DNA of 64,000 bases from Streptomyces sp. ISL-1 (GTDB lineage Bacteria; Actinomycetota; Actinomycetes; Streptomycetales; Streptomycetaceae). Below are positions 1 to 8,118 of the stretch, piece after piece; within the stretch, counting starts at the first letter, position 1, and the number at the start of each line of letters is the position of its first letter. The notes beneath the pieces were generated by a model. The model was not told where the DNA came from. It saw only the letters and a program-made list of their open reading frames with translations, and made no database searches. Position numbers and translations under genes: made by a program. The stretch spans positions 81,908 to 145,907 of the forward strand of contig NZ_JAGGOI010000008.1 of assembly GCF_018614585.1 (NCBI RefSeq), given 5' to 3'.

Positions 1-473
1 GGCGGCGTAACCGGAGTGGTCGGGTTGTCCGGCGTCTCGGTTCCGGGCATCGTGCCATTACCGCACTCGTTACCCGCGACCGCGTTGCCGAGGCCGATGG
101 CGGTGACGGTGTTCCCGCAGGCGTTCACCGGCAGGTGGATGGGCGCCTGGATGTTGTTGCCGGAGGCGACGCCGGGAGAGTTGCTGCTCTCCCCGTCGGC
201 CTGGGCTCCGGTGCCCTGCGTGCCGCCGCCGGACGAATTGCTGCATTGGTTGCCGCCGGCGGGGTTGAGCAGGCCGACCACATTCACGGTGTTCCCGCAC
301 GCATTGACGGGAACATGCAGGGGGAGCTGGACCGTATTCCCGGACGCGACGCCCGGAGAATTCGACGCGTTTCCGGTCGCCCCGGCATCCGCGTACGCAT
401 AGCTGCCGCCGAGGGCGAGTACGCCGCCCGCGGCCGCCATGGTGATCAGGCCCTTGCGAGTGACCTGTCGCAT
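1..473 (-). CDS. chpC: Long chaplin, two chaplin domains, 3' end cut by window
   Basis: Secreted hydrophobic surface protein of aerial hyphae. Read on the minus strand from ATG at 473, 157 codons are visible before the window ends. There is a short Sec signal (MRQVTRKGLITMAAAGG, then hydrophobic to SYAYA-DA). Two chaplin domains follow, at about residues 32-78 and 90-137. Each carries the SNSPGVASGN and HVPVNACGNT / HLPVNACGNT signatures, with a paired Cys near each domain end (NACGN; NQCSN / NECGN). A Thr/Pro-rich linker (ETPDNPTTPVTPP) follows. Known long chaplins (ChpA/B/C) then have an LPxTG-type sortase signal, which would lie outside the window. The RBS AAGGA sits about 9 nt before the start. 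The symbol rests on the long+short chaplin adjacency seen for chpC/chpH in S. coelicolor; it could equally be a chpA or chpB type. Confidence 0.88.
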   Translation of the reverse strand, partial: MRQVTRKGLITMAAAGGVLALGGSYAYADAGATGNASNSPGVASGNTVQLPLHVPVNACGNTVNVVGLLNPAGGNQCSNSSGGGTQGTGAQADGESSNSPGVASGNNIQAPIHLPVNACGNTVTAIGLGNAVAGNECGNGTMPGTETPDNPTTPVTP

Positions 474-535
474 AGGTTGATTCCTTGCCTTCACGCTTAA
501 GGAAACCTCCGGACCTCGTGCCCGGAGGCGGAATA

Positions 536-581
536 CCCGGCGGTCCCGGAGTGCATGGCGCGCACTCCGGGACCGCCCGGG
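536..581 (-). terminator. Hairpin terminator downstream of the short chaplin
   Basis: A perfect 14-bp inverted repeat (541-554 pairs with 562-575) with a 7-nt loop; flanking CCGG/CCGGG bases can extend the stem. It lies between the short chaplin stop (617) and the long chaplin start (473), so it should separate the two chaplin transcripts. No T-tract is visible, as is common for Streptomyces terminators. Confidence 0.6.
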
Positions 582-616
582 TTCAAACCCGAACCCTTGC
601 GGGCCGAGTCACAACA

Positions 617-850
617 TCACGAGTTGTCGCAGGTGTTGCCGAAGGCGGGGTTCAGCAGCCCGATCACGGAGACCGTGTTGCCACACGCGTTCACCGGCAG
701 GTGGATGGGCGCCTGGATGACGTTGCCGGAAAGCACGCCGGGGGAGCCCACGGCGGCACCCTGGGCACCCGCGTCGGCCATGGCAACGCCCGCACCCGCG
801 AGCACCAGACCGCCAGTGGCAGCCGCAGCAGCGACGACCTTCTTGATCAT
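617..850 (-). CDS. chpH: Short chaplin (ChpH-like)
   Basis: A 77-residue secreted chaplin with a single domain. The signal peptide is MIKKVVAAAAATGGLVLAGAGVAMA, cleaved before DAG. The mature part (about 52 aa) has SPGVLSGNVIQAPIHLPVNA, then CGNTVSVIGLLNPAFGN and the second Cys in NTCDNS. Short chaplins assemble into amyloid fibrils that lower surface tension and coat aerial hyphae; the long chaplins anchor to the wall. The RBS AAGGAGG lies just before the ATG. A TTGACT hexamer at 953-958 (minus strand) is a possible -35, but the matching -10 is weak. The sequence closely matches ChpH as I remember it; it shares most of its length with the domains of the neighbouring long chaplin. Confidence 0.93.
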   Translation of the reverse strand: MIKKVVAAAAATGGLVLAGAGVAMADAGAQGAAVGSPGVLSGNVIQAPIHLPVNACGNTVSVIGLLNPAFGNTCDNS

Positions 851-1016
851 TGTTCCTCCTTGTTGGCAATGCGATCCCAGCCGCGGACCGCATCACCTGT
901 AACGAGGAGGAGTGAAGGTGGCTACGTGGCTACAGTTCCTTTCACCCTTTTCAGTCAAGTACGCACACACTGACGATTATTGGAGTTTCGTCTCAGCACA
1001 TTTCACCCGGTGCGGC

Positions 1017-2351
1017 TCAGCACCGGTCCAGGAATCGGTCAAGCACCCGTACACCGAACTTCAGCCCGTCGACCGGAACCCGCTCGTCCACCCCGTGGAA
1101 CATTCCCGCGAAGTCCAGCTCCGGCGGCAGCTTGAGCGGCGCGAATCCGAAGCAGCGGATGCCCAGGTCGTCGAAGGACTTGGCGTCGGTGCCGCCGGAG
1201 AGCATGTACGGGACGGCCCGGGCGATCGGGTCCTCCGCCTTGAGCGCGATCTGCATCGCGTCGACGAGGTCGCCGTCAAAGCTGGTCTCCAGGGCCTTGT
1301 CGCCGTGCACGTCCTCCCGCCTGACGCGTGGGCCGAGCAGCCGGTCGAGGTCGGCCAGGAACTCGCCCTCGTACCCCGGCAGGAAGCGCCCGTCGACGTG
1401 CGCGGTCGCCTGCCCGGGAATGACGTTCACCTTGTAGCCGGCACCGAGCATGGTGGGGGCGGCGGAGTTGCGCAGGGTCGCGCCGATCATCTTCGCGATG
1501 CCGCCGAGCTTGGCGAGCGTGGCGTCCATGTCCTCCGGGTCGAGCGGCGTGCCGAGCGCGTCGGAGAGCTCGTCCAGGAAGGACCGTACGGTCTTGGTCA
1601 TCCTGACCGGCCACTTGTGGCGGCCGACACGGCCGACGGCCTCGCAGAGCTCGGTGATGGCGTTGTCGTTGTTGGTCATCGAGCCGTGCCCGGCGGTGCC
1701 GTCGACGGTGAGGCGCATCCAGTGCATGCCCTTCTGCGCCGTCTCGACGAGATAGAGCCGCAGGTTCTCGTTGACGGTGAAGGAGAAGCCGCCGACCTCG
1801 CCGATGGCCTCGGTGACGCCCTCGAAGAGATCCGGGTGCTTGTCGACCAGATGCCGCGCGCCGTATGTGCCGCCGGCCTCCTCGTCGGCGAGGAAGGCGA
1901 GCACGATGTCGCGAGGGGGCTTGCGGCCGCTGCGCAGCCTGTCCCGTACGACCGCGAGGGTCATCGCGTCCATGTCCTTCATGTCGACGGCGCCGCGGCC
2001 CCAGACGCAGCCGTCCGCGATCTCGCCCGAGAAGGGGTGGTGCGTCCAGTCGTCCGCGTTGGCCGGCACGACGTCGGTGTGCCCATGGATGAGCAGTGCC
2101 GGCCTGGACGGGTCCTCGCCCTCGATCCGGGCAACGGTGGAGGCACGTCCCTTGTGGGATTCGAAGATCTGCGGTTCGAGCCCGACCTCGGCGAGCTTCT
2201 CCGCGATGTACTCCGCCGCGCCCCGCTCCCCCGGGCCCGAGTGGTCGCCGTAGTTGCTCGTGTCGATCCGGATCAGCTCACGACAGAGGTCGACGACCTC
2301 GTCCTCGCCCGTCACGGGCTTGGACTTGTCTGTCCTGTTCGACTCGCTCAC
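1017..2351 (-). CDS. M20 family metallopeptidase
   Basis: A 444-residue cytoplasmic zinc peptidase/deacylase of the M20 (ArgE/DapE/CPG2-like) family. The metal-site motifs are visible: HGHTDVVPA (His and catalytic Asp, about residues 91-97), WGRGAVDMKD (bridging Asp, about 124), FLADEEAGG (catalytic and metal Glu, about 160) and, near the C-terminus, a GGTDAKSF segment of the last metal-ligand region. The length is normal for the family. It starts at GTG with GGAGGAACAGC directly upstream. It is a single-gene unit reading away from the tRNA. The substrate cannot be told from sequence; family members hydrolyse dipeptides, N-acyl amino acids or N-succinyl-diaminopimelate. A dipeptidase-like role is the usual assignment for this M20 subgroup. 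Confidence 0.85.
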   Translation of the reverse strand: MSESNRTDKSKPVTGEDEVVDLCRELIRIDTSNYGDHSGPGERGAAEYIAEKLAEVGLEPQIFESHKGRASTVARIEGEDPSRPALLIHGHTDVVPANADDWTHHPFSGEIADGCVWGRGAVDMKDMDAMTLAVVRDRLRSGRKPPRDIVLAFLADEEAGGTYGARHLVDKHPDLFEGVTEAIGEVGGFSFTVNENLRLYLVETAQKGMHWMRLTVDGTAGHGSMTNNDNAITELCEAVGRVGRHKWPVRMTKTVRSFLDELSDALGTPLDPEDMDATLAKLGGIAKMIGATLRNSAAPTMLGAGYKVNVIPGQATAHVDGRFLPGYEGEFLADLDRLLGPRVRREDVHGDKALETSFDGDLVDAMQIALKAEDPIARAVPYMLSGGTDAKSFDDLGIRCFGFAPLKLPPELDFAGMFHGVDERVPVDGLKFGVRVLDRFLDRC

Positions 2352-2536
2352 GCTGTTCCTCCCACTGTCGCTACTGGTGGTTCCCGCTCATACTCCCGCG
2401 AGCCGGCCCGGACCCCAAGGGCGACTGCCCGCCGTCATGCGGCCGTCACACCGGACTGGGCCGTGATCGGGCACAGCCGAATGTTTGCTATGGTTTTCCA
2501 CGTCGGAACGGCCCAGGGCCGCGAGACAGGCACCTG

Positions 2537-2621
2537 GTCCGGGTGGCGGAATGGCAGACGCGCTAGCTTGAGGTGCTAGTGCCCTTTAACGGGCGTGGGG
2601 GTTCAAGTCCCCCCTCGGACA
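2537..2621 (+). tRNA. tRNA-Leu (anticodon GAG)
   Basis: A complete class II cloverleaf. The acceptor stem is GTCCGGG / CTCGGAC with one G-T wobble. The anticodon stem CTAGC/GCTAG encloses the loop TTGAGGT, giving anticodon GAG, which reads CUC and CUU leucine codons. A variable arm (TGCCCTTTAACGGGCGT) is typical of tRNA-Leu, and the T loop is GTTCAAGTCC. The 3' CCA is not encoded, as is usual in Streptomyces. An extended -10-like TGCTATGGT lies at 2486-2494. A strong terminator follows directly. Confidence 0.95.
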
Positions 2622-2626
2622 CAAGC

Positions 2627-2657
2627 AAGATCCCCACGGCTTCCCGTGGGGATCTTT
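2627..2657 (+). terminator. Rho-independent terminator of tRNA-Leu
   Basis: A perfect 13-bp stem (2627-2639 with 2643-2655), a CTT loop and a short T run. It lies 5 nt after the tRNA 3' end and before the next coding start at 2700. Confidence 0.9.
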
Positions 2658-2699
2658 TCGTTGAGGCGGCTTCCGAGCGGTGCGCATACAGTCAACTCG

Positions 2700-3650
2700 G
2701 TGAGACGCAGACGCAAGGCCCCGCCCGCGCCGCTCCCCCAGCGCGACGGAATCGACCCGGTGCGGCTGCGGCTGCCCGCCGATCCGGACGGCGTGTGGAA
2801 AACGGTGTACGACCATCTCGCCGCGCGGTACGCAGCCGCCATCGGGCCCGAGCGGGTCGACGCCATGTTCCGGGAGGGGCGCATCGTCTCCGCGGACGGT
2901 CCGGTCGCCGCCGACGAGCCGTACACCGCAGGGCGGTATCTCTGGTTCCATCGGGCTTTCGCGCCCGAGGAGCGCGTCCCCTTCGAGGTCGGGATCGTCC
3001 ACCGGGACGAGCGGCTGGTGATCGCGGACAAGCCCCACTTCCTCGCCACCACCCCGCGCGGGCGGCACATCACCGAGACTGCGCTGGCCCGGTTGCGCCG
3101 CGATCTTCAGCTGCCCGAGCTGCAGCCCGCGCACCGGCTGGACCGGCTCACCGCTGGGCTCGCGCTCTTCGTCGTACGGCCCGCGGACCGGGGCGCTTAT
3201 CAGACGCTGTTCCGCGACCGACTGGTGCGCAAGGAGTACGAGGCGGTGGCCCCGTACGACCCGGCGCTCGCCCTGCCCGTGACCGTACGCAGCAGGATCG
3301 TGAAGGAGCGCGGGGTGATGGCCGCCCGCGAGGAGCCGGGTGAGCCGAACAGCGAGAGCCGGATCGAACTGCTCGAGCACCGGGCCGGGCTCGGCCGGTA
3401 CCGGCTGCTGCCGGCCACCGGCCGAACCCATCAGCTGCGGGTCCATATGAACAGCCTCGGGCTGCCGCTCCTGAACGACCCGGTCTATCCGGTCGTCCAG
3501 GAGCCCGGGCCCGACGACTACTCGCGGCCTCTTCAACTCCTCGCGAAGGTACTGGAGTTCACCGATCCGGTGACGGGTGAGCCGTACCGCTTCGAGAGCC
3601 GGCTGCAGCTGGCTCAGTGGCCCCGCCGCCCGGCGGAGCCGCTAATTTGA
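2700..3650 (+). CDS. RluA-family pseudouridine synthase
   Basis: A 316-residue RNA pseudouridine synthase that converts uridine to pseudouridine in rRNA or tRNA. The family signature with the catalytic Asp is visible as AHRLDRLTAGLALFVV (about residues 143-158). IADKPHFLATTPRG precedes it, and the late TGRTHQLRVHM motif binds the RNA/catalytic pocket. There is no S4 domain; the N-terminal about 90 residues are a lineage-specific extension. The reading frame stays open back into the tRNA (2595), so I place the start at GTG 2700 (VRRRRKAPPAPLPQ), after the tRNA terminator. The target base is not predictable. Its end overlaps the convergent hydrolase gene by 9 bp. Confidence 0.85.
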   Translation: MRRRRKAPPAPLPQRDGIDPVRLRLPADPDGVWKTVYDHLAARYAAAIGPERVDAMFREGRIVSADGPVAADEPYTAGRYLWFHRAFAPEERVPFEVGIVHRDERLVIADKPHFLATTPRGRHITETALARLRRDLQLPELQPAHRLDRLTAGLALFVVRPADRGAYQTLFRDRLVRKEYEAVAPYDPALALPVTVRSRIVKERGVMAAREEPGEPNSESRIELLEHRAGLGRYRLLPATGRTHQLRVHMNSLGLPLLNDPVYPVVQEPGPDDYSRPLQLLAKVLEFTDPVTGEPYRFESRLQLAQWPRRPAEPLI

Positions 3651-4277
3651 CGCAGCCCATTCATCAAGATGGGGTGACTCGTCGCCGATCGTGGTCGCAT
3701 CGCCGTGGCCCGTACGCACCACAGTCTCCGGCGGCAGCGTCAGCAGCCGGTCCCGGATCGAAGCGATGATCGTCGGGAAGTGCGAGAAGGACCGGCCGGT
3801 GGCACCGGGGCCGCCCTGGAAGAGCGTGTCGCCGGTGAAGACCGTGGACAGCTCGGGGGCGTACAGGCAGACAGCGCCCGGGGCGTGGCCCGGGGTGTGC
3901 AGCACGGTGAGCGTGACGCCCCCGACCGTGAGGGTCTGGCCGTCGGCGAGTTCGCCGTCAGGGGCGCGCTCGGGGTGCGTCTGATTCCACAGCGGCAGGT
4001 CGTCGGGGTGCAGCAGGATGGGCGCGCCGGTGGCGGCGGCGAGCGCCGGCGCCGCGTCGATGTGGTCGTTGTGCGCGTGGGTGCAGACGATGGCGCGCAG
4101 GGTGCGGCCCTCCAGCGCGGCCTCGATCGCGGGAGCGTCGTGGGCGGCGTCGATGACGATCGCCTCCAGCTCGTCGCCAACGATCCAGACGTTGTTGTCG
4201 ACGTCCCAGGTGCCTCCGTCGAGCGAGAAGGTGCCTGAGGTGACGAGGTGGTCGATCCTGTGGTTTCGGTCGTTCAT
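3642..4277 (-). CDS. Metallo-beta-lactamase-fold hydrolase coupled to mscR
   Basis: A 211-residue MBL-fold hydrolase of glyoxalase II type. The dinuclear metal motif is THAHNDHIDAAP (about residues 67-78); further ligands are in HTPGHAPGAV and FTGDTLFQGG, with a late RTGHGD histidine. Its ATG shares one base with the stop of the upstream formaldehyde dehydrogenase gene (TGATG), so translation should be coupled. Glyoxalase-II-like enzymes cleave thioesters. With MscR next door, the likely substrate is a mycothiol thioester such as S-formylmycothiol; this is an inference from context. From memory, an MBL protein also follows mscR in mycobacteria. Confidence 0.82.
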   Translation of the reverse strand: MNDRNHRIDHLVTSGTFSLDGGTWDVDNNVWIVGDELEAIVIDAAHDAPAIEAALEGRTLRAIVCTHAHNDHIDAAPALAAATGAPILLHPDDLPLWNQTHPERAPDGELADGQTLTVGGVTLTVLHTPGHAPGAVCLYAPELSTVFTGDTLFQGGPGATGRSFSHFPTIIASIRDRLLTLPPETVVRTGHGDATTIGDESPHLDEWAASN

Positions 4278-5362
4278 CAGAACTGCACCACCGAGCGCAG
4301 TACGTCGCCCTCATGCATGCGGGCGAAAGCCTTCTCGACGTCGCCGAGTTCGATGGTCTCGGTGACGAACGCGGCGAGGTCGATCCGGCCCTGCTGGTGG
4401 AGGTCGATGAGCATGGGGAAGTCCCGGGACGGCAGACAGTCGCCGTACCAGGAGGACTTGAGCGCCCCGCCGCGGCCGAAGACGTCCAGGAGCGGCAGCT
4501 CCAGCTTCATCTCGGGGGTCGGTACGCCGACGAGGACGACGGTGCCGGCCAGGTCGCGCGCGTAGAAGGCCTGTTCGTACGTCTCGGGGCGGCCGACTGC
4601 GTCGATGACGACATCCGCGCCGAAGCCTCCGGTGAGCTCGCGGATCGCCTCGACGGGGTCGGTGGTGCGGGAGTTCACGGTGTGGGTCGCGCCCATCGTC
4701 TTCGCCGTCTCCAGCTTGCGGTCGTCGATGTCGACGGCGATGATCCGGGCCGCGCCCGCCAGACGTGCCCCGACGACCGCCGCGTCGCCCACGCCTCCGC
4801 AGCCGATGACGGCGACCGAGTCGCCGCGGCCGACGTTGCCGGTGTTGATGGCGGCGCCGATGCCGGCCATCACGCCGCAGCCGAGCAGGCCCGCGACGGC
4901 CGGGGAGACTGAGGGGTCGACCTTGGTGCACTGACCGGCGGCGACCAGGGTCTTCTCGGCGAAGGCCCCGATGCCGAGCGCCGGGGAGAGTTCCGTACCG
5001 TCGGCGAGCGTCATCTTCTGCTTCGCGTTGTGCGTGTCGAAGCAGTACTGCGGGCGGCCGCGTCGACAGGCGCGGCAGCGGCCGCACACGGCACGCCAGT
5101 TGAGTACGACGAAGTCTCCGGGGGCGACATCCGTGACACCGTCGCCGACCGACTCCACCACGCCCGCGGCCTCATGGCCGAGGAGGAAGGGGAAGTCGTC
5201 GTTGATCCCGCCCTGCTTGTAATGCAGGTCGGTGTGGCAGACCCCGCACGCCTGCACCTGCACCACGGCCTCGCCGGGGCCGGGATCGGGGACGGTGATC
5301 GTCTCGATCCGTACCGGCTCGTTCCTGCCGGGGGCGATCACGCCTTGCACCTGCTGCGACAT
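4277..5362 (-). CDS. mscR: S-(hydroxymethyl)mycothiol dehydrogenase (formaldehyde detoxification)
   Basis: A 361-residue zinc alcohol dehydrogenase of class III type that oxidises the spontaneous formaldehyde-mycothiol adduct to S-formylmycothiol with NAD+. Visible features are the catalytic zinc motif [23 protein letters not shown], the four-cysteine structural zinc site [15 protein letters not shown], the Rossmann [10 protein letters not shown] (about residue 187) and the [11 protein letters not shown] segment that binds NAD ribose. The text around [19 protein letters not shown] is typical of the mycothiol-dependent subgroup rather than the glutathione one. Streptomyces makes mycothiol, so this is the expected formaldehyde route. 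It is the first gene of a two-gene operon with the MBL hydrolase. Start ATG 5362, with an AGG-rich stretch upstream. Confidence 0.87.
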   Translation of the reverse strand: MSQQVQGVIAPGRNEPVRIETITVPDPGPGEAVVQVQACGVCHTDLHYKQGGINDDFPFLLGHEAAGVVESVGDGVTDVAPGDFVVLNWRAVCGRCRACRRGRPQYCFDTHNAKQKMTLADGTELSPALGIGAFAEKTLVAAGQCTKVDPSVSPAVAGLLGCGVMAGIGAAINTGNVGRGDSVAVIGCGGVGDAAVVGARLAGAARIIAVDIDDRKLETAKTMGATHTVNSRTTDPVEAIRELTGGFGADVVIDAVGRPETYEQAFYARDLAGTVVLVGVPTPEMKLELPLLDVFGRGGALKSSWYGDCLPSRDFPMLIDLHQQGRIDLAAFVTETIELGDVEKAFARMHEGDVLRSVVQF

Positions 5363-5440
5363 CGAGAACCTGCCCTTCTTCGCGCATGAAGTCGACCACC
5401 ACTATGAACCGTCACGACGGCGGACCGCGACCGCGCTGCC

Positions 5441-5512
5441 AGTCCTGTCGGTCCTGTCGGTCCTGTCGGTCCTGGCAGTCCTGGCAGTCCTGGCAGTCCT
5501 GGCAGTCCTGTC
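5441..5512. repeat. 9-bp minisatellite, eight copies
   Basis: Eight head-to-tail 9-mers of the form RGTCCTGKC. The first three are GTCCTGTC type, the next four GTCCTGGC type, the last GTCCTGTC. It lies in the gap between the mscR start and the permease end. Confidence 0.9.
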
Positions 5513-5533
5513 GGACAACGTGCCGCGCGACAA

Positions 5534-5570
5534 GAACGGCCCCGGCGGGATCTCACCCGCGGGGCCGTTC
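5534..5570 (-). terminator. Hairpin downstream of the amino-acid permease
   Basis: The stem GAACGGCCCC (5534-5543) pairs with GGGGCCGTTC (5561-5570). An inner CGGG/CCCG extension leaves a small bulge. It lies 18 bp beyond the permease stop on the minus strand. Confidence 0.75.
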
Positions 5571-5587
5571 ATTTTCGCTGAGCGACG

Positions 5588-7051
5588 TCAGGCGTCCTGG
5601 CGCTCCGCCGCGAGGGCGTTCACCCGGCCGCGCACGACGAACCAGCCGCCGACCAGCGCCGCCGCGATCAGCGGCAGGAACATCACGGTCGTACGGCCCA
5701 CGCCGCCGCCCCACCACATCAGGACGACCACGGAGGCGAGGAAGAGCAGCGTGACGATCTGGGTGTACGGGGCCCAGGGCAGCCGGTACGAGGGGCGGGT
5801 GACGCGGCCGTCCTGCGAGCGGTGCCAGAAGAGCAGCGAACAGAGCATGATCATGCCCCAGGTGCCGAGGATGCCGATCGAGGCGAAGTTCAGGACGATC
5901 TCGAAGGCCTGGCCGGGCATGAGGTAGTTGAGCCCGACGCCCAGCACTCCGAAGCCGGCGGTCAGCAGGATGCCGCCGTAGGGCACCTGGCCCTTGTTCA
6001 TCCGGCCGGTGAACTTGGGCGCGGAGCCCGACATCGCCATGGAGCGCAGGATGCGGCCGGTGGAGTACAGACCGGAGTTCAGGCTGGACAGGGCGGCGGT
6101 CAGCACCACGAGGTTCATCACGCCGGCCGCGCCCGGGACGCCGAGCTTGTCCATGACGGTGACGAAGGGGCTCTGGCCATCGGAGTACGCCGTGTACGGG
6201 AGGAGCAGCGCGAGCAGTACCACCGAGCCGACGTAGAACAGACCGACGCGCCACATGATCGAGTTGATCGCCTTGGGCATGATCTTCTCGGGGTTCCGGG
6301 TCTCGCCCGCCGCGACGCCGCACAGCTCGACGGAGGCGTACGCGAAGACGACGCCCTGGATCACCAGCAGCATCGGCAGCATGCCCACCGGGAAGAGGCC
6401 GCCGCTGTCGGTGATGGTGGAGAAGCCGGGCGTGTGGCCGTCGACCGGGTGCTGGGTGACCACCAGGAAGATGCCGATGAGCATGAAGGCGACCAGCGCG
6501 GCGACCTTGATGATCGCGAACCAGAACTCCATCTCGCCGAAGTACTTCACCGAGATGAGGTTGGCGGTCAGGACGACCGCGAGCGCGATCAGAGCGAGGA
6601 CCCACTGCGGGACATCGCTGAACATCGCCCAGAAGTGGGCGTACGTGGCGGCCGCGGTGATGTCGGCGATCGCGGTGGTCGACCAGTTGAGGAAGTAGAG
6701 CCAGCCGGCCGCGAAGGCGCCCTTCTCGCCCATGAACTCACGCGCGTACGAGACGAAGGCGCCCGAGGACGGCCGGTAGAGAACCAGCTCGCCGAGCGCG
6801 CGTACGACGAAGAAAGCGAAGACGCCGCAGACCGCGTAGGCGATGGCGAGGGAGGGTCCGGCGCCGGCCATCCGGCCACCCGCGCCGAGGAACAGGCCGG
6901 TGCCTATCGCCCCGCCGATCGCGATCATGTTGACGTGGCGGGACTTGAGGTCCTTGCTGTAGCCGGCGTCGCCGGCGTCCACGTGGGGGGAGTTCGTCGC
7001 CGGTGCCCCGGCGTCAAGCGTGTCGGCCGCAGTGCTGGTGCGGTCAGTCAT
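5588..7051 (-). CDS. Amino-acid permease (APC superfamily, AAT family)
   Basis: A 487-residue inner-membrane amino-acid/proton symporter with 12 predicted hydrophobic segments. The family signature KSRHVNMIAIGGAIGTGLFL opens TM1, followed by GPSLAIAYAVCGVFAFFVVR and LGELVLYRPSSGAFVSYARE. Members include asparagine (AnsP), GABA, proline and aromatic amino-acid permeases; the substrate is not resolved. I start at ATG 7051 (MTDRTSTAAD), which has GAAGG 11 nt upstream. An in-frame ATG at 7135 would add 28 residues but has no RBS. It is monocistronic, with a terminator downstream and a perfect inverted repeat upstream at 7152-7170. Confidence 0.87.
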   Translation of the reverse strand: MTDRTSTAADTLDAGAPATNSPHVDAGDAGYSKDLKSRHVNMIAIGGAIGTGLFLGAGGRMAGAGPSLAIAYAVCGVFAFFVVRALGELVLYRPSSGAFVSYAREFMGEKGAFAAGWLYFLNWSTTAIADITAAATYAHFWAMFSDVPQWVLALIALAVVLTANLISVKYFGEMEFWFAIIKVAALVAFMLIGIFLVVTQHPVDGHTPGFSTITDSGGLFPVGMLPMLLVIQGVVFAYASVELCGVAAGETRNPEKIMPKAINSIMWRVGLFYVGSVVLLALLLPYTAYSDGQSPFVTVMDKLGVPGAAGVMNLVVLTAALSSLNSGLYSTGRILRSMAMSGSAPKFTGRMNKGQVPYGGILLTAGFGVLGVGLNYLMPGQAFEIVLNFASIGILGTWGMIMLCSLLFWHRSQDGRVTRPSYRLPWAPYTQIVTLLFLASVVVLMWWGGGVGRTTVMFLPLIAAALVGGWFVVRGRVNALAAERQDA

Positions 7052-7151
7052 GGAGCTGTTCGCCTTCGTGAGGGGAGGGTGGGCGGACCCGGCCGTAGCC
7101 GGTGATGGGGTCGTCACCGTGGCTTGGCCCGACATCCCATAATTAGGGCAA

Positions 7152-7170
7152 CACTGCGATCTTGGCAGTG
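7152..7170. promoter_or_regulatory. Inverted repeat upstream of the permease
   Basis: CACTGC-N7-GCAGTG, perfect 6-bp arms, about 100 bp upstream of the chosen permease start. It is compatible with an operator for an unknown regulator. No factor can be named. Confidence 0.35.
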
Positions 7171-7275
7171 GTCAACGTCACCTGGGGATATATCTGAGGT
7201 GATTCTGAGGTTACGGCGCAGTAAACCAAGGTCACCCAGGGACTCGCCAATCAGGGATCCGCGCCCGCAGGACCC

Positions 7276-7977
7276 TCAGGGCGCCAGTACGTCCAGCTCC
7301 GCCAGCGCCCCCACGGCGATCTGGCGGGTGATCTCCTCGGCCCGTACGGCGTCGCCCTCGCGGACCGCCTCGGCCACCTGGACATGCAGGGTCACGGCCG
7401 CCGGATCGGGGTCGTCGAACATCACCCGGTGGTGCGTACGGCCCGCGAGAACCTCGGCCACCACATCGCCCAGGCGCGCGAACATCTCATTGCCGGAGGC
7501 GTTGAGCACCACGCGGTGGAAGGCGATGTCGTGCTCCAGATATCCCTCCAGCTGGTGTCCGCGCGAGGTGGCGACCATGCCCAGGGCGCACTCGGTGAGC
7601 TCGGCGCACTGCTCGGGGGTGGCATGGTGGGCGGCCAGCCCTGCCGCGACCGGCTCGATCGCCGAGCGGAGCACGGTGAGGGAGCGCAGCTGACGCGGGC
7701 GGTCGGCGCCGGCCAGCCGCCAGCGGATGACGCGCGGGTCGTAGACGTTCCACTCCTCGGTGGGGCGCACGGTCACGCCGACCCGGCGCCGGGACTCCAC
7801 GAGATGCATCGACTCGAGGACGCGGACCACTTCGCGGACGACGGTGCGCGAGACGTCGAAGCGCTGTGCCACCTCGTCGGTGCGCAGCACACTGCCCTGC
7901 GGGTACGCGCCCGCGGTGATCGCGAGGCCGAGGGTGTCAAGCACATGCGTATGAAGCCCTTGGCCCTCTGTGGTCAT
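7276..7977 (-). CDS. gntR: GntR/FadR-type repressor of gluconate genes
   Basis: A 233-residue transcriptional regulator. The N-terminal winged helix (about residues 8-72) has the GntR helix-turn-helix, DEVAQRFDVSRTVVREVVRV. The C-terminal all-helical FCD ligand domain has the metal-binding type residues in EHDIAFHRVVLNASGN and two later histidines (RTHHR, VTLHVQ). It is transcribed away from gntK-gntP, so it most likely represses that operon and itself until gluconate or a phosphorylated product binds. Start ATG 7977 (MTTEGQGLH); an upstream GTG at 8007 would add ten unconserved residues. No clear RBS is seen. Confidence 0.85.
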   Translation of the reverse strand: MTTEGQGLHTHVLDTLGLAITAGAYPQGSVLRTDEVAQRFDVSRTVVREVVRVLESMHLVESRRRVGVTVRPTEEWNVYDPRVIRWRLAGADRPRQLRSLTVLRSAIEPVAAGLAAHHATPEQCAELTECALGMVATSRGHQLEGYLEHDIAFHRVVLNASGNEMFARLGDVVAEVLAGRTHHRVMFDDPDPAAVTLHVQVAEAVREGDAVRAEEITRQIAVGALAELDVLAP

Positions 7978-8012
7978 GGGGCAAGAGTACGGGCACGGTT
8001 CGGGCACTAAAA

Positions 8013-8051
8013 GTATGACGTTTATGTCTCAGCATCTTGAATACGTCGTAC
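8013..8051. promoter_or_regulatory. Candidate GntR operator in the gntR-gntK divergent region
   Basis: GTATGACG (8013-8020) and CGTCGTAC (8044-8051) form an imperfect inverted repeat (one mismatch) in the least GC-rich part of the divergent intergenic region. The placement fits control of both gntR and gntK. Confidence 0.45.
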
Positions 8052-8118
8052 CTAATGGGTTTCAGTAGCGCGACGGCCGAGGTCGACAGCGATGTCGACG
8101 AAGACAGCGAGGTACGTA

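Noticed and set aside
581..596. GTTCAAACCCGAACC as a tRNA T-arm
   Set aside because: No acceptor stem, anticodon arm or D-arm can be formed around it; it adjoins the chaplin terminator.
912..2579. A 555-residue open frame on the plus strand, antisense to the M20 peptidase and running into the tRNA
   Set aside because: It overlaps a well-defined metallopeptidase gene and has composition typical of antisense GC-rich frames, with no motif or RBS.
5441..5512. CRISPR array
   Set aside because: The repeats are 9 bp, directly adjoining with no spacers, and no cas genes are present.
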